Of a stretch of DNA of 64,000 nt, positions 22,752 to 34,812 are shown piece after piece (the stretch's first letter is position 1; the number at the start of each line of letters is the position of its first letter). This DNA is from Parus major. Its lineage: Eukaryota; Chordata; Aves; Passeriformes; Paridae. The notes beneath the pieces were generated by a model that was not told the origin of the DNA, did not search any database, and was given only the letters and a program-made list of their open reading frames with translations. The stretch covers positions 951,895 through 1,015,894 of the forward strand of contig NC_031783.1 in assembly GCF_001522545.3 (NCBI RefSeq), in the 5' to 3' direction. The position numbers were made by a program, and so were the translations under genes.

Positions 22752-24434
22752 CCAAAACTTAAATAACTTAGTGAAACCATAAATAATGCTTTAATGATAA
22801 TATTGTGCTGACTGTGTAATGGTTGGATACTGGATGCAGGGATGAATCAGACAGTATTTTTTGTATTTAAGCAAATTTGAGCATATAAATTTAAACATAA
22901 CCACATGTTTCTGTGTCCATTCCAGGCTCACTTTTAGGGTCATTAAGAAATTCAGTGTGTTTGCCAATATCCTTTCGACTATTTTCAGTCTTAACTACCT
23001 GGTATTGTCTCAGTTTTAAATGGTGTTTTGTGTTGTGCTGTTCTGGAGTCTTCTCGAGGGTGACAGAGCTCTCAGCAGAGATCCTGCTGTCCTTGCAAGA
23101 GCAAACTCCCCAGATTTAATGATTTGAATCATATGTGATTCCATCTCCCTTCCTCCTACCAGCAGGAGCACCACAGCCTCCATTCACAGGGAGGAGTTCA
23201 GGGTCCTGCTCATGACACTGCAAACAGCATTATTTGTGGTTTGTGCTTTTGATAAGGCTGGGGTTTTCTTTTTGTTTTTCTTTCTTTTTTTTTTTTTCTT
23301 TCAAGAACTGATTACAGTAAAATAGTTTTTTTCTATGTATTAGGTGCATTTCTTATCTGTGAGCCTTAAGACCAGTGTGCCTGGTGTGTGAGTTACTCAG
23401 CTCCACTGGTGCCTTGCCCAGCTCCCAGGCAGTGCCAGGGGTACCCACAGCTCCTTCTCCAAGGACAGAGGATATCAGCAAAGCTGCTGGGGATCTCTTC
23501 TCCCAGTTTTGCAGTTTTTCCTGTCTCTGTTCATAGCTGGTTCTCAGTATTGTGTGTGCTGAGTGCCCGCTGTGGCCCGAGCTGGGCACTGAGGAGCAGC
23601 AGAAGGTGGGATGAGCCCAGCCCTAATGCTGGGAAGGAATGGGGCTGTGGCCAGGGAGTGATGTAATCATCCTTTTCCATCTGCTCCCATCCATCTTTGA
23701 ATGCACAGGGAAGCATCCTTCTTGTGAGACATGTGAATCCCTCATTTCAAGCCTCTGCTTTGGAAGTTCCTCTGGAATGCTGTGGCTGGCACTGGCATTC
23801 TCCCCGTGCCCATGGCCCACAGGGCCTCCCCACACCTTCTAAAGCCATGGGCCCAAAATAGCTCAGAGATGTCACCCAGCAACTTGTCACTGTTGCCAAA
23901 GTCTTTGTTGGATTGGATCAAGGTGACACTTGGCTGCTATTTTCAGCCCCACGCTTCCTGATGGCTGTTGGTGCTTTATTCCCCCGCTTTGATTATTTAT
24001 TTATTTCCCTTTGCTGAGTCACAGACCTGGAAAATACTTCTTAGGTCACTGTGGATCCAAGAATGTGCCTCCTGATTTATTTTGCTGCCTGTTTTCCAGC
24101 TTTACTTGGCATGAGGCAACTTAAAATGGACTATGAGATGCCACCTGTGCTTCTTTAATGACGCTTTCCTGCTGCGTGAGTTTCTTCCCTGCTCTTTATC
24201 TTAAAATTAATGGAGCTGCTCAAAGCTTAACACTGGCTTTGCCAGGGCTTTTTCCACAGTCAGCTGTGGTTGTTGGTGCCATATTCACCTGCTCCCATTT
24301 CTCTGCAGCTCTTCATTGCAGTCAAAGTTTATTTATGGTGGGGGACAGTTGTGCAATAAATTGTTATTCAGTGTTTCCTACCCCAGTCAATCTATCATGA
24401 AGCTCTTGCATGAACCATACCAGATTTTCATCAT
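22752..24434. other. Intergenic, nothing recognised
   Basis: No gene is supported. A T-rich patch lies at 23263-23301. Confidence 0.45.
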
Positions 24435-24618
24435 GAAAAGGGGGTCAGGCACTGGCACTGACTGTCCATGGCAGTGGTGGAGTCACCATTCCCTGAGGGA
24501 TTTTAAAAAGATGTGTGAATATGGCACCTGGGGACATGGTTTAGTGGTGACCACAGTGGTGTTGGGTTTGTGATTGGAACTGATGATTTTCCAACCTTAA
24601 CAATTCTGTGATTCTGTA
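24435..24618 (+). repeat. CR1 LINE 3' end
   Basis: CR1 3' end with 'cagtggtggagtcaccattc', 'ggcacctggggacatggttt', 'ttttccaaccttaacaattc' and a terminal 'tgtgattctgt'. Confidence 0.82.
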
Positions 24619-27600
24619 CTAGCCAAATAAAGGCAGAATTATTAATTTCCTCACAGACCTAAAGGGAAAAAAAAACATTGTAGGGATTTCTAAGTTATTA
24701 CAAACTAGTGGTGTTTGTTGTTTTTTCCAGTTCCTCTCTGTGATAAGTCCATGCCTGTGGTCTGTTGGCATCTAATTTTTAACCAAATGAGGGTCACTTG
24801 TCGAGAGCACAGTTCTCTGTGTGAGAAGGCTTCAGGACTGCCAGTTGCTCAATTTCTACAATCTAGACCCCAGTTTTGAGCTGTGTGTTCCAAAAATGAG
24901 CAGTGAGGTGGGCACAAGTGAGTATTACTTCTTAGACTCATGCAGGGACATACATGAATTGTGTAACAGAGATTATCTTCTATTATCTTTGCCCACAGAT
25001 GTTCCTGCCAGATATGTAGTTTTCTGTTCTTGTTTCCAGCCCCATTACCTTCTAGTTCTGGAGAAAATAAGGCATAATTCCTTCATACACAGAATTCCCC
25101 TGTGCAGTGGTTTAGCTCCAGGAGGGAGTGTGTTCACCCTAAGCACAGCAGGACCTGGAGCCCTAAGCAGAGCAGGTGGCACAAGGGTGACTCTGCATCC
25201 TGGCCCTGCCTTCTTTGCTGTAGCACTTCCATGTGATCTCCAAATTATTTTGGCTCTCATGTCTGGCAGTGTCTCTGGTCACTCATGTAATTATGGACCA
25301 CAGGACTCCTTCCTCCTGCCACAGCTCTGGGCAGTGCTGGAGAACATGGATCTCCTCCTGCACCTTGCTTCTTCTGTGGTGCTCAGCATCATATTTGATC
25401 CTGGGCTTCCTTACTTCAAAATTGGAGAAATTAATCTGTTTTAGAGGGATCCTGGCTTCCTCATCCTTCCTTTCCTCCTCATTCCCTTCTAGGAGTCTGG
25501 GTTTCTTACTCAGCCACCACCATTCTGTCACTCAGAGGCCATTCATCTCTGCTCTTTCCTGTTCCCCTTCAACAGGAATTTCCCAGGTTTTTCCTTCCTT
25601 CCTGCAGCTCTTTGCCAGGTTTTGGAGCCTCTCCCCCAGCCAAGGGCACCAAGCTGGGCTCTGGGCAGGATTCTGACAGCAGGGAGAGCTCCTGTGCCCC
25701 AGCCAGCACCCCAAGGGACCTGGGTCTGTGTGTGGAGGGGGAGTCACCCCTCTCTGCTCCTGCAAAGTGACTCATCCAGTCCCAGCTGCACTTCCATCTC
25801 CTGTGGGAAGAGGGAGGAGGATTCACAAGTCTCTATTTCTGCTGTGAAAATTACACTCTTAGGTTGGTTACAGAAGGAGTGTGGAGGGAAGGAGTGGAGT
25901 ACCCAGGCAGAGGAGCCTTTCAGCCCCACCAAGGGTGGAAAATTGAGTGCCCAAAAATATGGGCTCACACCATGTACCCATTGCACATTTGTGATTTCAT
26001 AGAAAACAACCATGAAATCAGAAAAAGTTGCCTGAATTTGACCTCTGAATGAAGGAGGGAAAATTCATCCAGCTGCCTTCCACACATGAGTGTGAGAAAC
26101 TTCCTGGTGGTGACCCTGTCCCAGCCTGAGCCCTGTGCAGGGCTGTCCTGGTGCTGCTTTTTCTTTCAAACCAGGAGCAAAGGCAGCATGGCTCTGTGAT
26201 GTGCACTGGGTTCTCTGCAGGTAATTTCTTTCAAAGCATCTATGGAGTTGTAGGGGTCCTTGTTTGGACATTGTCTGGTGAGCTGTGTCTCGGTGGAGCA
26301 GGGAGCAGTTTGCCACAGGGTGTGCCTGTGCTTTACTCCAAGCAGGGAGGGTGTGAGGGCTGGTCCCAGGAGACACAGGGCTGCTGCAGCAGAATCATGT
26401 CGGTGTTGCTGACTCAAATTCTCAGAGCCTTCATGCATCACAACTGAGACATGAAAATGGGTGTTTTTCTAACCAGCTAGGACCTGCTTTTCTCACCTAC
26501 TGCTTTTTCAGGGCCAGTCACTGCTCTTCAACACAACTCAAAACAAACCAGGTACAGCTGTCAATCCATAAATGCTGCTGGGTTTTTGTGGAAGCCAAGA
26601 GTCCTTCTCAGCCCTCTGAGCGGAGGCTGGAGGTATGGGGATGCTGCAGGGAGGTATGACCAGCATGGGGGGCTGGAGCTGTGCTTAGGGGTGGTACCAC
26701 ATCACCAGTTTCCTGAGAATAAGTTTGGGAAGTGGCCCATTGCCAGGCTCATTCTTGGAGTATTTTCTTCCAGACCCCACTGTCAGCAGCAGCTGAACTA
26801 TTTTAGCTGATATTTTCTTCATGTGTTCAGCTTAGGGTGAATTTAAGACTGAACATTTTCAAGTTTGACAAAGCTTCACAAAGCTGAAAGTGGAGCTTGT
26901 GCTGGGTGGTATCAGCCTTGTGCCCTCGCTCAAAGGGTGTTGACTCATGGAGTTCTGCTGCTCTTCTTCCCCTCTAATGAGCAATCAGGAGAGTAAATAA
27001 CAAAACTCGGTTTGCAGAGCACTGTGTGCTGCATGTTTGCCTAATCTATTTTCCCACTGCTATCTCTGTGCAGAGCCAGAGCCCCTGAGCCCAGGTCCCT
27101 GGTCTGCAGCTGCCTGCCTCTGGCCATATCATGGGAATTTTGGGAATTCAGCTGATACCTGATCAACTTCCACTTTTGTTATTTCTGAATGTTATTTAAG
27201 AAACTGGGAGCAAGAAGAAATGCCAGGAGTCCTGCAGACCCAGCCCCCTTTGTATTGGTGCTCACAGGTTGCACACAGCTTTCCAGGCCAAACCTGAAGA
27301 GGGGCAAAGTCTGATCCAAACCAGCTCTATTCTTTCCCAGAGTGGCACAGCTTCCCTGGGATGCTGTAGGCAAGAGCAGTGCCTACAAAAAAAGGGAGGA
27401 TAATACATCCCCTGTGCAGACTGATGCCTGAACCTTCCCTTTCCTGAGTCAGTCCCATCAGCTCTTCTGATTCTCCATCTCGGTTTCCACAGAGCCTCCC
27501 TCTCACTGCCCAGCTTTGCTTCTCCTGCAGTGTGGATTTTCTCCCTTGTTTTTGGCTTCCTCTCAGTTGATGCAGAAACACAGCTGGGCCCCATCAGCTT

Positions 27601-28200
27601 GGGGGAAGCTCTGACCTGGGAAAGGCTCCAGGTCTTCAGGTTTGTTGCAATAGCTCATTCTTCTTCTCTCTCCTTCAGGAAAACCAATTAAAAAATAAAA
27701 CAGTGCAGGCGAAGCCAGAGGAGATGGGAACTGTTTGTGCCTCTCCAGTCTCGGTGCCTTTCTGATCCACTCATGGTAAAGGTGGCACAAAAAGCTTTTG
27801 CCCTCAGAAATAAGTCTCTGCTGATGTTCAGAGCTGGGCAAGAGGATTTGGTACTTAACCTTCTTCAGGCTGTTTGTGCCTCCTCCAGGCCCAGGAGCCC
27901 TGGGCAGCATCACTGGGCTCTGCCACATGGTGCACGTGTGGTTCTGTGCTGGAGCAGTGCAGAACCAACATCACCAACCTGTGCTCAACACTGCTGTTCA
28001 AAAATGGTTAATCGTGATAGTCGGGATGTGGGCACTGCAGGGAAAGGAGAGGTTTCTTCCCAGGAGAGCTTCCTGTGGCTCTGCTGATCTCCTCCTGTTC
28101 GCTGCCTTTCAGCATCCTGCCCTCCCGGATCTCACCCTGCTCATCTCAAATCCCAAATCCTCCCGCACCTCAGCTCCAGCCCCTTTCCTTCCAGGTCCCG
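24619..28200. other. Intergenic, long ORF of doubtful status
   Basis: 3.6 kb without a recognised gene. The only conspicuous object is a 207-codon plus-strand open frame at 24821-25444, which has no family resemblance. The part near 26.95-27.07 kb is AT-rich and locally looks like conserved non-coding sequence, but this is only an impression. Confidence 0.4.
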
Positions 28201-28667
28201 TGACTGCTCACTCTCTGTTCCCCCCAGTGTCACCCTTAGCAGTGTCCCACCAGCATCACCAGTCCATGGGTCCCCAGTGAGGCCACCCCAAGCCCTGTGC
28301 CAGGGGACAAAGCTGGCGAGGGTGACACCGGGAGAAAAAACCACTTGGAAGGAGGTGATGGTGTTGGCACTGCCCTCGGAGGAGGCCAAAGGGCTCAGGG
28401 GAGTGGCTGAAGTCCCGCTCGGATCCCTCGGGATCCCCCTGCCCGTGGGGCTGCAGCCGTGTGGCCCTGGGGACACTGTCGGGACAGGGTCCCTGCCCAG
28501 CGCTGCCTGCCCAGGGGCCGGGCTGGCGAAAACAGATGCGAGTTGGAAAAACACATGCCAAGAGCGATCGCAGCTGGGCTGCAGGCTCGCTCACAGCCCG
28601 AAACAGTTAACAGGAGGCGAGGCTGAGCCGGTCCTCCCACCGCCATGAGATCACCGCCGCCACCGCC

Positions 28668-28770
28668 AATCCTCGCTCCAATCCTCCTCCAGCCCTCGCT
28701 CCAATCCTCCTCCAGCCCTCGCTCCAATCCTCCTCCAGCCCTCGCTCCAATCCTCCTCCAGCCCTCGCTC
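28668..28770 (+). repeat. 23-bp tandem repeat upstream of the TMEM100-like gene
   Basis: About four units of a 23-base repeat with core 'ctcgctccaatcctcctcc' and 'ag' linkers, starting after 'ccgccaccgccaatc'. Three units make 69 bases, so frames through it stay open and yield 23-residue peptide repeats on both strands. It lies about 180 bases before the start codon, in the probable promoter or 5' untranslated region. Confidence 0.85.
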
Positions 28771-28948
28771 AGGCTGCCAGAAAGGAGCCGGGAGCCAAAG
28801 CTGCGAGAGGGAGCGAGATCCCGGCCCGTCTGCACCTGAGCAGCCGGACAAAGTGACCATGTAGGATCCGGAACCTTCCCTCCATCACCGGCACAGCGAC
28901 TCTCGTCCATCCAAATCGCGCTGCTCCTTCCTGGGTTTTCTTGCCAAC

Positions 28949-29320
28949 ATGATGGGCTGCAAGTCCAACTCACTCACTTGTCTGCAGGGAGGAAAACCAG
29001 GGCTGCCGCTGGCCACAGCCACCGATTCCACGGCTACACTCAACAAACTGGCCCTGGCCACGGGCGGGACCGAGAAATCCTGGTACCGCTGCATCTTCCC
29101 CTTCGGCATCGTGTCCGTGGTCATCGGCATCGCAGCGACGTGCATCACCTTCACCATCAATGGCCCCCAAATGGACATCGCTAAGGTGGTCTCGGTGGCC
29201 ACCCTGATCTTCGGGGTGGGCCTGTTGGTGGCTGCCTATGTGTGCTGGCGGGCCAAGCGGGAGCGGCAGCGCCAGAGGCAGCGCCAGGAGCCCGTGCCCC
29301 TGGAGCAGGGAGCGCTATGA
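28949..29320 (+). CDS. TMEM100-family two-pass membrane protein
   Basis: A single-exon 123-residue protein. TMEM100 is a small two-pass membrane protein of about 134 residues, also encoded in one exon, involved in BMP9/ALK1 endothelial signalling and in modulation of TRPA1/TRPV1. The match rests on ATGGTEKSWYRCIFPFG (residues 37-53) against ATGGTELSCYRCIIPFA in TMEM100, followed by two hydrophobic segments (about 49-70 and 79-99), a conserved CW pair at the end of the second (99-100), and a basic tail (RAKRERQRQRQRQ, 101-113). The first Cys of the human LSCYRC motif is Trp here. The start is ATG 28949 or the adjacent ATG 28952; both have A at -3, and the second also has G at +4. The divergence suggests a paralogue rather than the canonical TMEM100, so I give no symbol. 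Confidence 0.8.
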   Translation: MMGCKSNSLTCLQGGKPGLPLATATDSTATLNKLALATGGTEKSWYRCIFPFGIVSVVIGIAATCITFTINGPQMDIAKVVSVATLIFGVGLLVAAYVCWRAKRERQRQRQRQEPVPLEQGAL

Positions 29321-30213
29321 CCCGGGCTGGGGGCACAGGCTCAGCTCCACCCGGAGCCCCCTGCTCACACACCCCCCTCCGCGAGCAGAGGGGTGACAGC
29401 ACCGGCTTTGTCGCATCCGAGGAGGTCCGGACCCTGCCCGAGGTCAGCCTGCCGTCATCCTCCACCCCGCCCGCGCCAGCGCCCGGCCATCCCCGCTCCC
29501 GGCACGGGGTAGGGGCAGCCCAGCCACGCCAGAGGCTCCCTCCTGCCTGGGACCAGCATGGAAAGAGCCCGGGGAGTGGCCAAGGAGGCGGGAGAGTGGC
29601 CAAGGAGCAAGTCAGCAGATAGGGACCCTCTGCCTGTCCCTGCCGTGCACCGCCGGGGAGCCGGAGCGAGCCCGGGGCGCTGCTCTGTGCCGGGGAAACC
29701 GAGGCAGCCCGGCAACCCCCGCTGGAAGAGTCCGGCGTCACTTCTGTCCTCTTGCGGATTTTCCCTGTGGCTCGGAGCCGTGTGGCGCAGGACAGAAGGA
29801 GTTTAGAAGGAAATGGTCCGGGTGCGGGAGAGCTGCGTGCCAGGATGGGCGTGGGGTGCGGGGAGCAGCAGAGAGCGATGCGGGAGCAGGGCCGGCCTGG
29901 CAGGGACAGCCACGGTGACAAGGACAGGTCGGGAGCTGAGCCTGCCGGGGGACAGCGGATCTTGGGAGCGGCAGGGGAGAAACGGGGAGTGGGGTTTGCT
30001 TTTCCCGGAGGAGGAGCTCGGTCTCTGCCCTTGCGGGTGCCCCAGCCCGGTGCTGTCCCGGGGTCCGTGTGCCGGGGATGCCCAGGGCTGGGTGCTCGTA
30101 CCGTGAGCCGTGAGCTCGCAGCAGCATCCTCCGGCGATGCTGTTGTGGAGAAGGAACTGGAGGTTCATCCAAAAAGAGCAAATACACTTTAACCACTTTT
30201 TTTTTCTTTTTTT

Positions 30214-30303
30214 NNNNNNNNNNNNNNNNNNNNNNNNNNNNNNNNNNNNNNNNNNNNNNNNNNNNNNNNNNNNNNNNNNNNNNNNNNNNNNNNNNNNNNN
30301 NNN
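30214..30303. other. Assembly gap (90 N)
   Basis: An unsequenced run directly after a poly-T stretch ('cactttttttttctttttt') inside a GC-rich island. Translations across it are meaningless. Confidence 0.99.
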
Positions 30304-33300
30304 ATTTAGCTTTGAACTCATTACTCTAAAAACAAGTGTGAGACCTGGGCACGGGGCTCCCTCTCTGGCTGCTGCCGTGCCCGGCTGGCCCCGCACCCTC
30401 AGGGGACTCCCAAAAGCAGCTCCGGCCCCGCGGACAGAGAGCAGCCCCGCTCCGGCAGCCGCAGCCCTTCGGGGCCCAGCACAGCCCGGGATGGAGCCCA
30501 GAGCCCAGAACCAGGAGCCAGGAGCGGGGAGCAAGGCTGAGCCTGTGCCCGGGGCACTCCTGTGTGGGCCCTGTCACATCCAACCCTCCCTGCTCGATTC
30601 TTGGTTTCATAATTCTATCGTGTTCCACAGCCCCGGGAGCTGCTGCTTGTCACAGCCACCATTCTCAGGATTCTGGGGTACCGGGGCTTGGAGGGCCAGT
30701 CCTACAAATCCAGCCTCAAATATCCAGAGTTTGGAAGGCTTGAAGACACTTTCAGCTTCAGATCTGACCAAGGCTTTATTATTTTTTTTTTGGGACAGTG
30801 TCACAGAGCCCCCTTCTGTGGCAGGTGATGAGTTTAGCAGATGTTGAGCCCAGGCTGTTCTTTGTAAGCCTGGTCATTGTTTTGAGGTGTTTGAATAGTG
30901 TGTGCTTTCAGCCTCTCAGGGTCAGCAAACCAGGGGATTCCAGCTATGGGGGCTCAGTGGTGAATGTGTGGTGTGAGGGATGCTCAGTGATAAGTTCATG
31001 TACTGAGGGTTTGAGGTGCCAGTTCAATTTTATTATCATTTTTTATTTCATTCTCCTTGCTATAATACTTCAGCAAACACATTTGTGGCTGCCTGCAAAC
31101 CCCTCTTCTCTCACCTTGCCCATCACCACTGCCAGGACCAGGAGTGCTGCTCCTAATCCTGCCCACACTGATCTCACTTTTCAAGTGCCCAGCCCTTCTC
31201 TGCCCCCATTCTGAAGAACCTGACTAAACAGGATGATGGGATGGTTGTCCAGGTGCATCTGAGGAAAGCCTTGGAGCCAGCCCAAAACGTCTGGCGTCAG
31301 GCCCTGTTACATCTCACCCTTCTTTCATCTTGAAATCCAGTTCTCCAGAGCCAAATCACCTCTCTCCTGCTCCCAGTGAGCTCCCTCAAGGTGGCTGTCA
31401 GCACGACTTGGAAGAGTGGAGCCCATCCCAGACACAGCCTGGATGAGCTGCAATGCCAGTCCTGCACAGGCCAACATTTTGTTTTGTTTCTGTTCAAAGC
31501 TTTAAGGGATTTGATTTCTGCCATGAGAGGCACAGCCACAACCACCCCTCCTGCTGCCTCTGAGGGTTTATTTACATGAATGGGACTCTGGAAGTTCTCC
31601 CCCAGGAACCTGTGTATGTATCTCTGCTAGAGAGCAAGTCCTGGGGAAATTCAGCCCCTTAAACAGCACTGAGTGGGGGCTGTGGCTGCAAGAAGAGATG
31701 GCTGGGAAAGTTACACTCAGGTCAGCAAAGAACTTGGAAGGAAGAAGATGAAAGGAGCGACATGGTCTGACTGCACTCATAGAGCACCTGGGGATGCAGA
31801 ATTTGCCACAAGGTGGAACCACCCCATGTTGTTCTTCCTTGGGAAGTGCAGGGATTGAGCCAGTGGCTCTGTGTTTGCTGGCAAACGCTGCCACCATCAC
31901 ACCCTCCTCCTTCTCAAGTGGCATCTGGTGCCACTGGTGGCATTGTAGATGTGTGGGAGCTGCCTGGCCACAGCAATTCCCTTCCTTGTGCGAGCTGGGG
32001 AGGCTCCAGAGGACATCCCCCCGGGCATGCCAGTGCACACTGGCACTGCTCCTGGCCTCCAGTGCCCAGCAGTCACCCTCTGCTCCAGGTGCCTCAGCCC
32101 CACATCATGGCAGAGCCAAAGGCCAGCTGTCCTGCCCCAGCCCTGTGTTGGGGCTTTGGCCTCACAGGGGTGCTGTGGGTGTTGTCAAGGGCAGCAGCTG
32201 AGGTGTTGGCACAGGAACTGTTGGTGCACAGTTGGATCCATCTGCCTCCAGGAGCAGGGAAGTGCCCTGGGCTGGCAGTGCTGTGGCTGTCTTCCCACAC
32301 CTGGGACTGAAAGACACTCTTCACCTTTTCCAGGGCAACCAAAGCAAAAATTAATAAACCTGTCAAGCTCACTCAAACACCAGTTTTCATCTGCTTTGCC
32401 TGAAGCTGCAGCCAGGCCCAGGTGTGCTGCCTCACTGCCCAGAGACCTGCACCCTCCAGAGGCCTCCGTGGCCTGGCAGGAGCTCTTCAGGGAGGAAGAT
32501 GGCTCAAAGGCTGTGCAAGGCACTTCCTTCCCAAAGTCACGGCTGGACACAACCTGCCCCTGCCAGGGGCAGCTCTTGCAGTGTAGGGAGAACATTCCCA
32601 AGCCTAGGGACACTCACCTGCAGTGGCAGCCTCCCCAAGGAGGGGATTTCTGCACCCATCCCAGCCATGTATTCAGCTGCTGGGCCCTGCTTCTGACAGA
32701 TCCACCCCAATTCCCTTTCAGCTCTAAACAGGATTCAAAGGGAAAATGCAAGTTTTGTGGCACCAAAGGGAAGGGTTAAGAACTATTGCTGCCAGATTGG
32801 GAACAGTTGCAAAAGGGAAACATAAAAATAAATAGATGCATCCCTAAAATAAACCTGACATTCATTTCTTATCTTGGCTGACACGTGGGGCTGCTCCCAC
32901 TGCCTGGGTTTGGCTGCAGAGGTGGAGCCCAGGTCTCCTCAGGATATCCCCAGTCCTCACTGGGACCATGGGCACCCCTGTTCCCACACCCTGAGCCCTG
33001 CAGAGCAGCAGTGACAGAGGGACAGCTGGAGAGGGACTGTGTTTCCTGGTAGCTTCAGGATGCCAGCAGGGCTGATGGAGGAATGGAGCCACCACATCTG
33101 GTGGCAGTGGGTGTCTGTAGCCAGGGGACATTCCCTGCTCTGCTCACTCTGCTCTCCCACTGCCATGGCTGGTGTGGCAGGGAAGGACCTGTCCCAGGGG
33201 ACAGGATTTGGGGCTGGGACATGCACCTGAGGTCACACCCATTCCATCAGCTGCAGGAGGTCCCTCTCCAGGCGAGTGGAGGTGTCAGGGACCAGCTGTG

Positions 33301-34545
33301 GCCAGTGGAAGAAGTGACCCAAGCCCTGCACAACTGTGTGTCTGTGCTGCCCTGGGCCCCCTAAAAACACACACATTTCACCTTCCTTCACAAGCTCCTA
33401 CGGGCTTAAAACCACATTTAGTTTTGCTGCTTTTCCAGGAGTCATCTGGGTCTGGAAATTTCCAGGAAAGAGGAGCCAAAGCTGTCCCACAAGCCGAGTC
33501 CAGGTCCAGGACAGCTCACAGCACTAGTGCAGGTCTCCTTACCCTGCCAGGAGCAGGGAAGCTGGCACAGCCTGGGACATCCATCCCTACCAAAAAAATC
33601 ACCATTCCCTGCACTTCAAAAACATGTTCATGTGCCCAGGGAGGTGTGGGAACAGCCAAGCCCAGCTACTTGGCTCCACTCCAACGCTGCCAGCAAAATA
33701 ATGAGTAACTCTGACACAGCTGGGCTGGATTCCTGGCTAATCAACTAATTTATTTACTCCTCTGATAGTTATTTGTTGTGCAGGGACACAAATGGAAATT
33801 TTAACAGCTTTTTCCCCTATCTGTGCATGGAGAACTCTGTTTTCCCAGGGCAGGGACAAGGGACAGGGTGCCAGGCACAGGGTGGGCACTGGGAGCAGAC
33901 CTTTGGGAATACAGAAATGACCAACAGACTGCCTTACCCAGCATTCCCTCCTAGGGGGTTGCTCTAATCTTGGTTTAGGAAGCTCCAAATGGACAATTAC
34001 AGAATATTTTCCCAAATAAATGCCATTTCTGATGGTCTGTGTGCATGGAAGGCTTAATGTCACAGAAACATCCTCGTAGCCACCCTGTGTCCCTGCTGTC
34101 CCAGCCAACTCCAGCTCCTCCTGTGAGCTCTGAACAGCCCTCAAAGCTGGTTCTCAAACGTGGCCATATCTTAAATCTGGAGTCCCCCCCAGCAGACTGA
34201 GCTGCAGCATTTGGTGGTGCTCCAGCACCAGGTGAGGTCCCCACCCTGCTGCAGGAGTGGAGGGGATACCTGGGGGTGAGTGGGGACTCTGGCTGCAGCC
34301 AAGGGTGAGGCCACTGCTCACCTCCAAGCTGAGATCAGCAGGTCACACCTTCACAGGTTCAGCTCCTCTCACTGCTGCTTGCTTGAGCCCTGGTTTGGGT
34401 TTGTATCATCTTCCCCTGGGGTCTTACCTGGGTTGAGGGCAACAAGGTTTGGAAGGATTTTGCAAATTGTGTAGCATAAAATGTATCACAGAGAGATGGG
34501 GGCTCAATGCAGCAGAGATTCTGGTTGTGGTCAAAGGCCAAAGCT
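30304..34545. other. Intergenic, nothing recognised
   Basis: 4.2 kb without a supported gene. The left 300 bases continue the CpG island. A 276-codon plus-strand frame at 31949-32779 is the longest feature, but it is cysteine- and proline-rich and has no recognised domain. AATAAA-type hexamers occur near 32826 and 32847, but no transcript leading to them can be defined. Confidence 0.4.
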
Positions 34546-34551
34546 TGACAG

Positions 34552-34812
34552 GACACAGGGAATGGCTTCCAGTGCCAGAGGGCAGGGATGGATGGGATAT
34601 TGGGAAGGGATTGTTCCCTGGCAGGGTGGGCAGGCCCTGGCACAGGGTGCCCAGAGAAGCTGTGGCTGTCCCTGGATCCCTGGAAGTGTCCAAGGCCAGG
34701 CTGGATGGGGCTTGGAGCAGCCTGGGATGGTGGAAGGTATTCCTGGAAATGGCAGGGATGGAATGGGATGAGTTTAAGGTCCCTTCCAAGTCAAACCATT
34801 CCAAGAATCTAT
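34552..34812 (+). repeat. CR1 LINE 3' end
   Basis: Near-duplicate of the copy at 17755-18050: 'gggatattgggaagggattg', 'gcagggtgggcaggccctgg', 'gtgtccaaggccaggctgg', ending 'ccattccaagaatctatg'. Confidence 0.85.

Larger units (their letters stand above)
28260..30200 (+). promoter_or_regulatory. CpG island around the TMEM100-like gene
   Basis: GC and CpG content are high from about 28.3 kb to the assembly gap at 30214 and resume beyond it to about 30.6 kb. The single coding exon at 28949-29320 sits in the middle. A spliced 5' untranslated exon is possible, since an acceptor-like 'ccggcacag' ends at 28897. The exact promoter was not identified. Confidence 0.55.

Noticed and set aside
29181..29921. 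246-codon minus-strand frame downstream of the TMEM100-like gene
   Set aside because: It overlaps the end of the real plus-strand gene and lies in CpG-rich DNA with few stops. No domain is visible.
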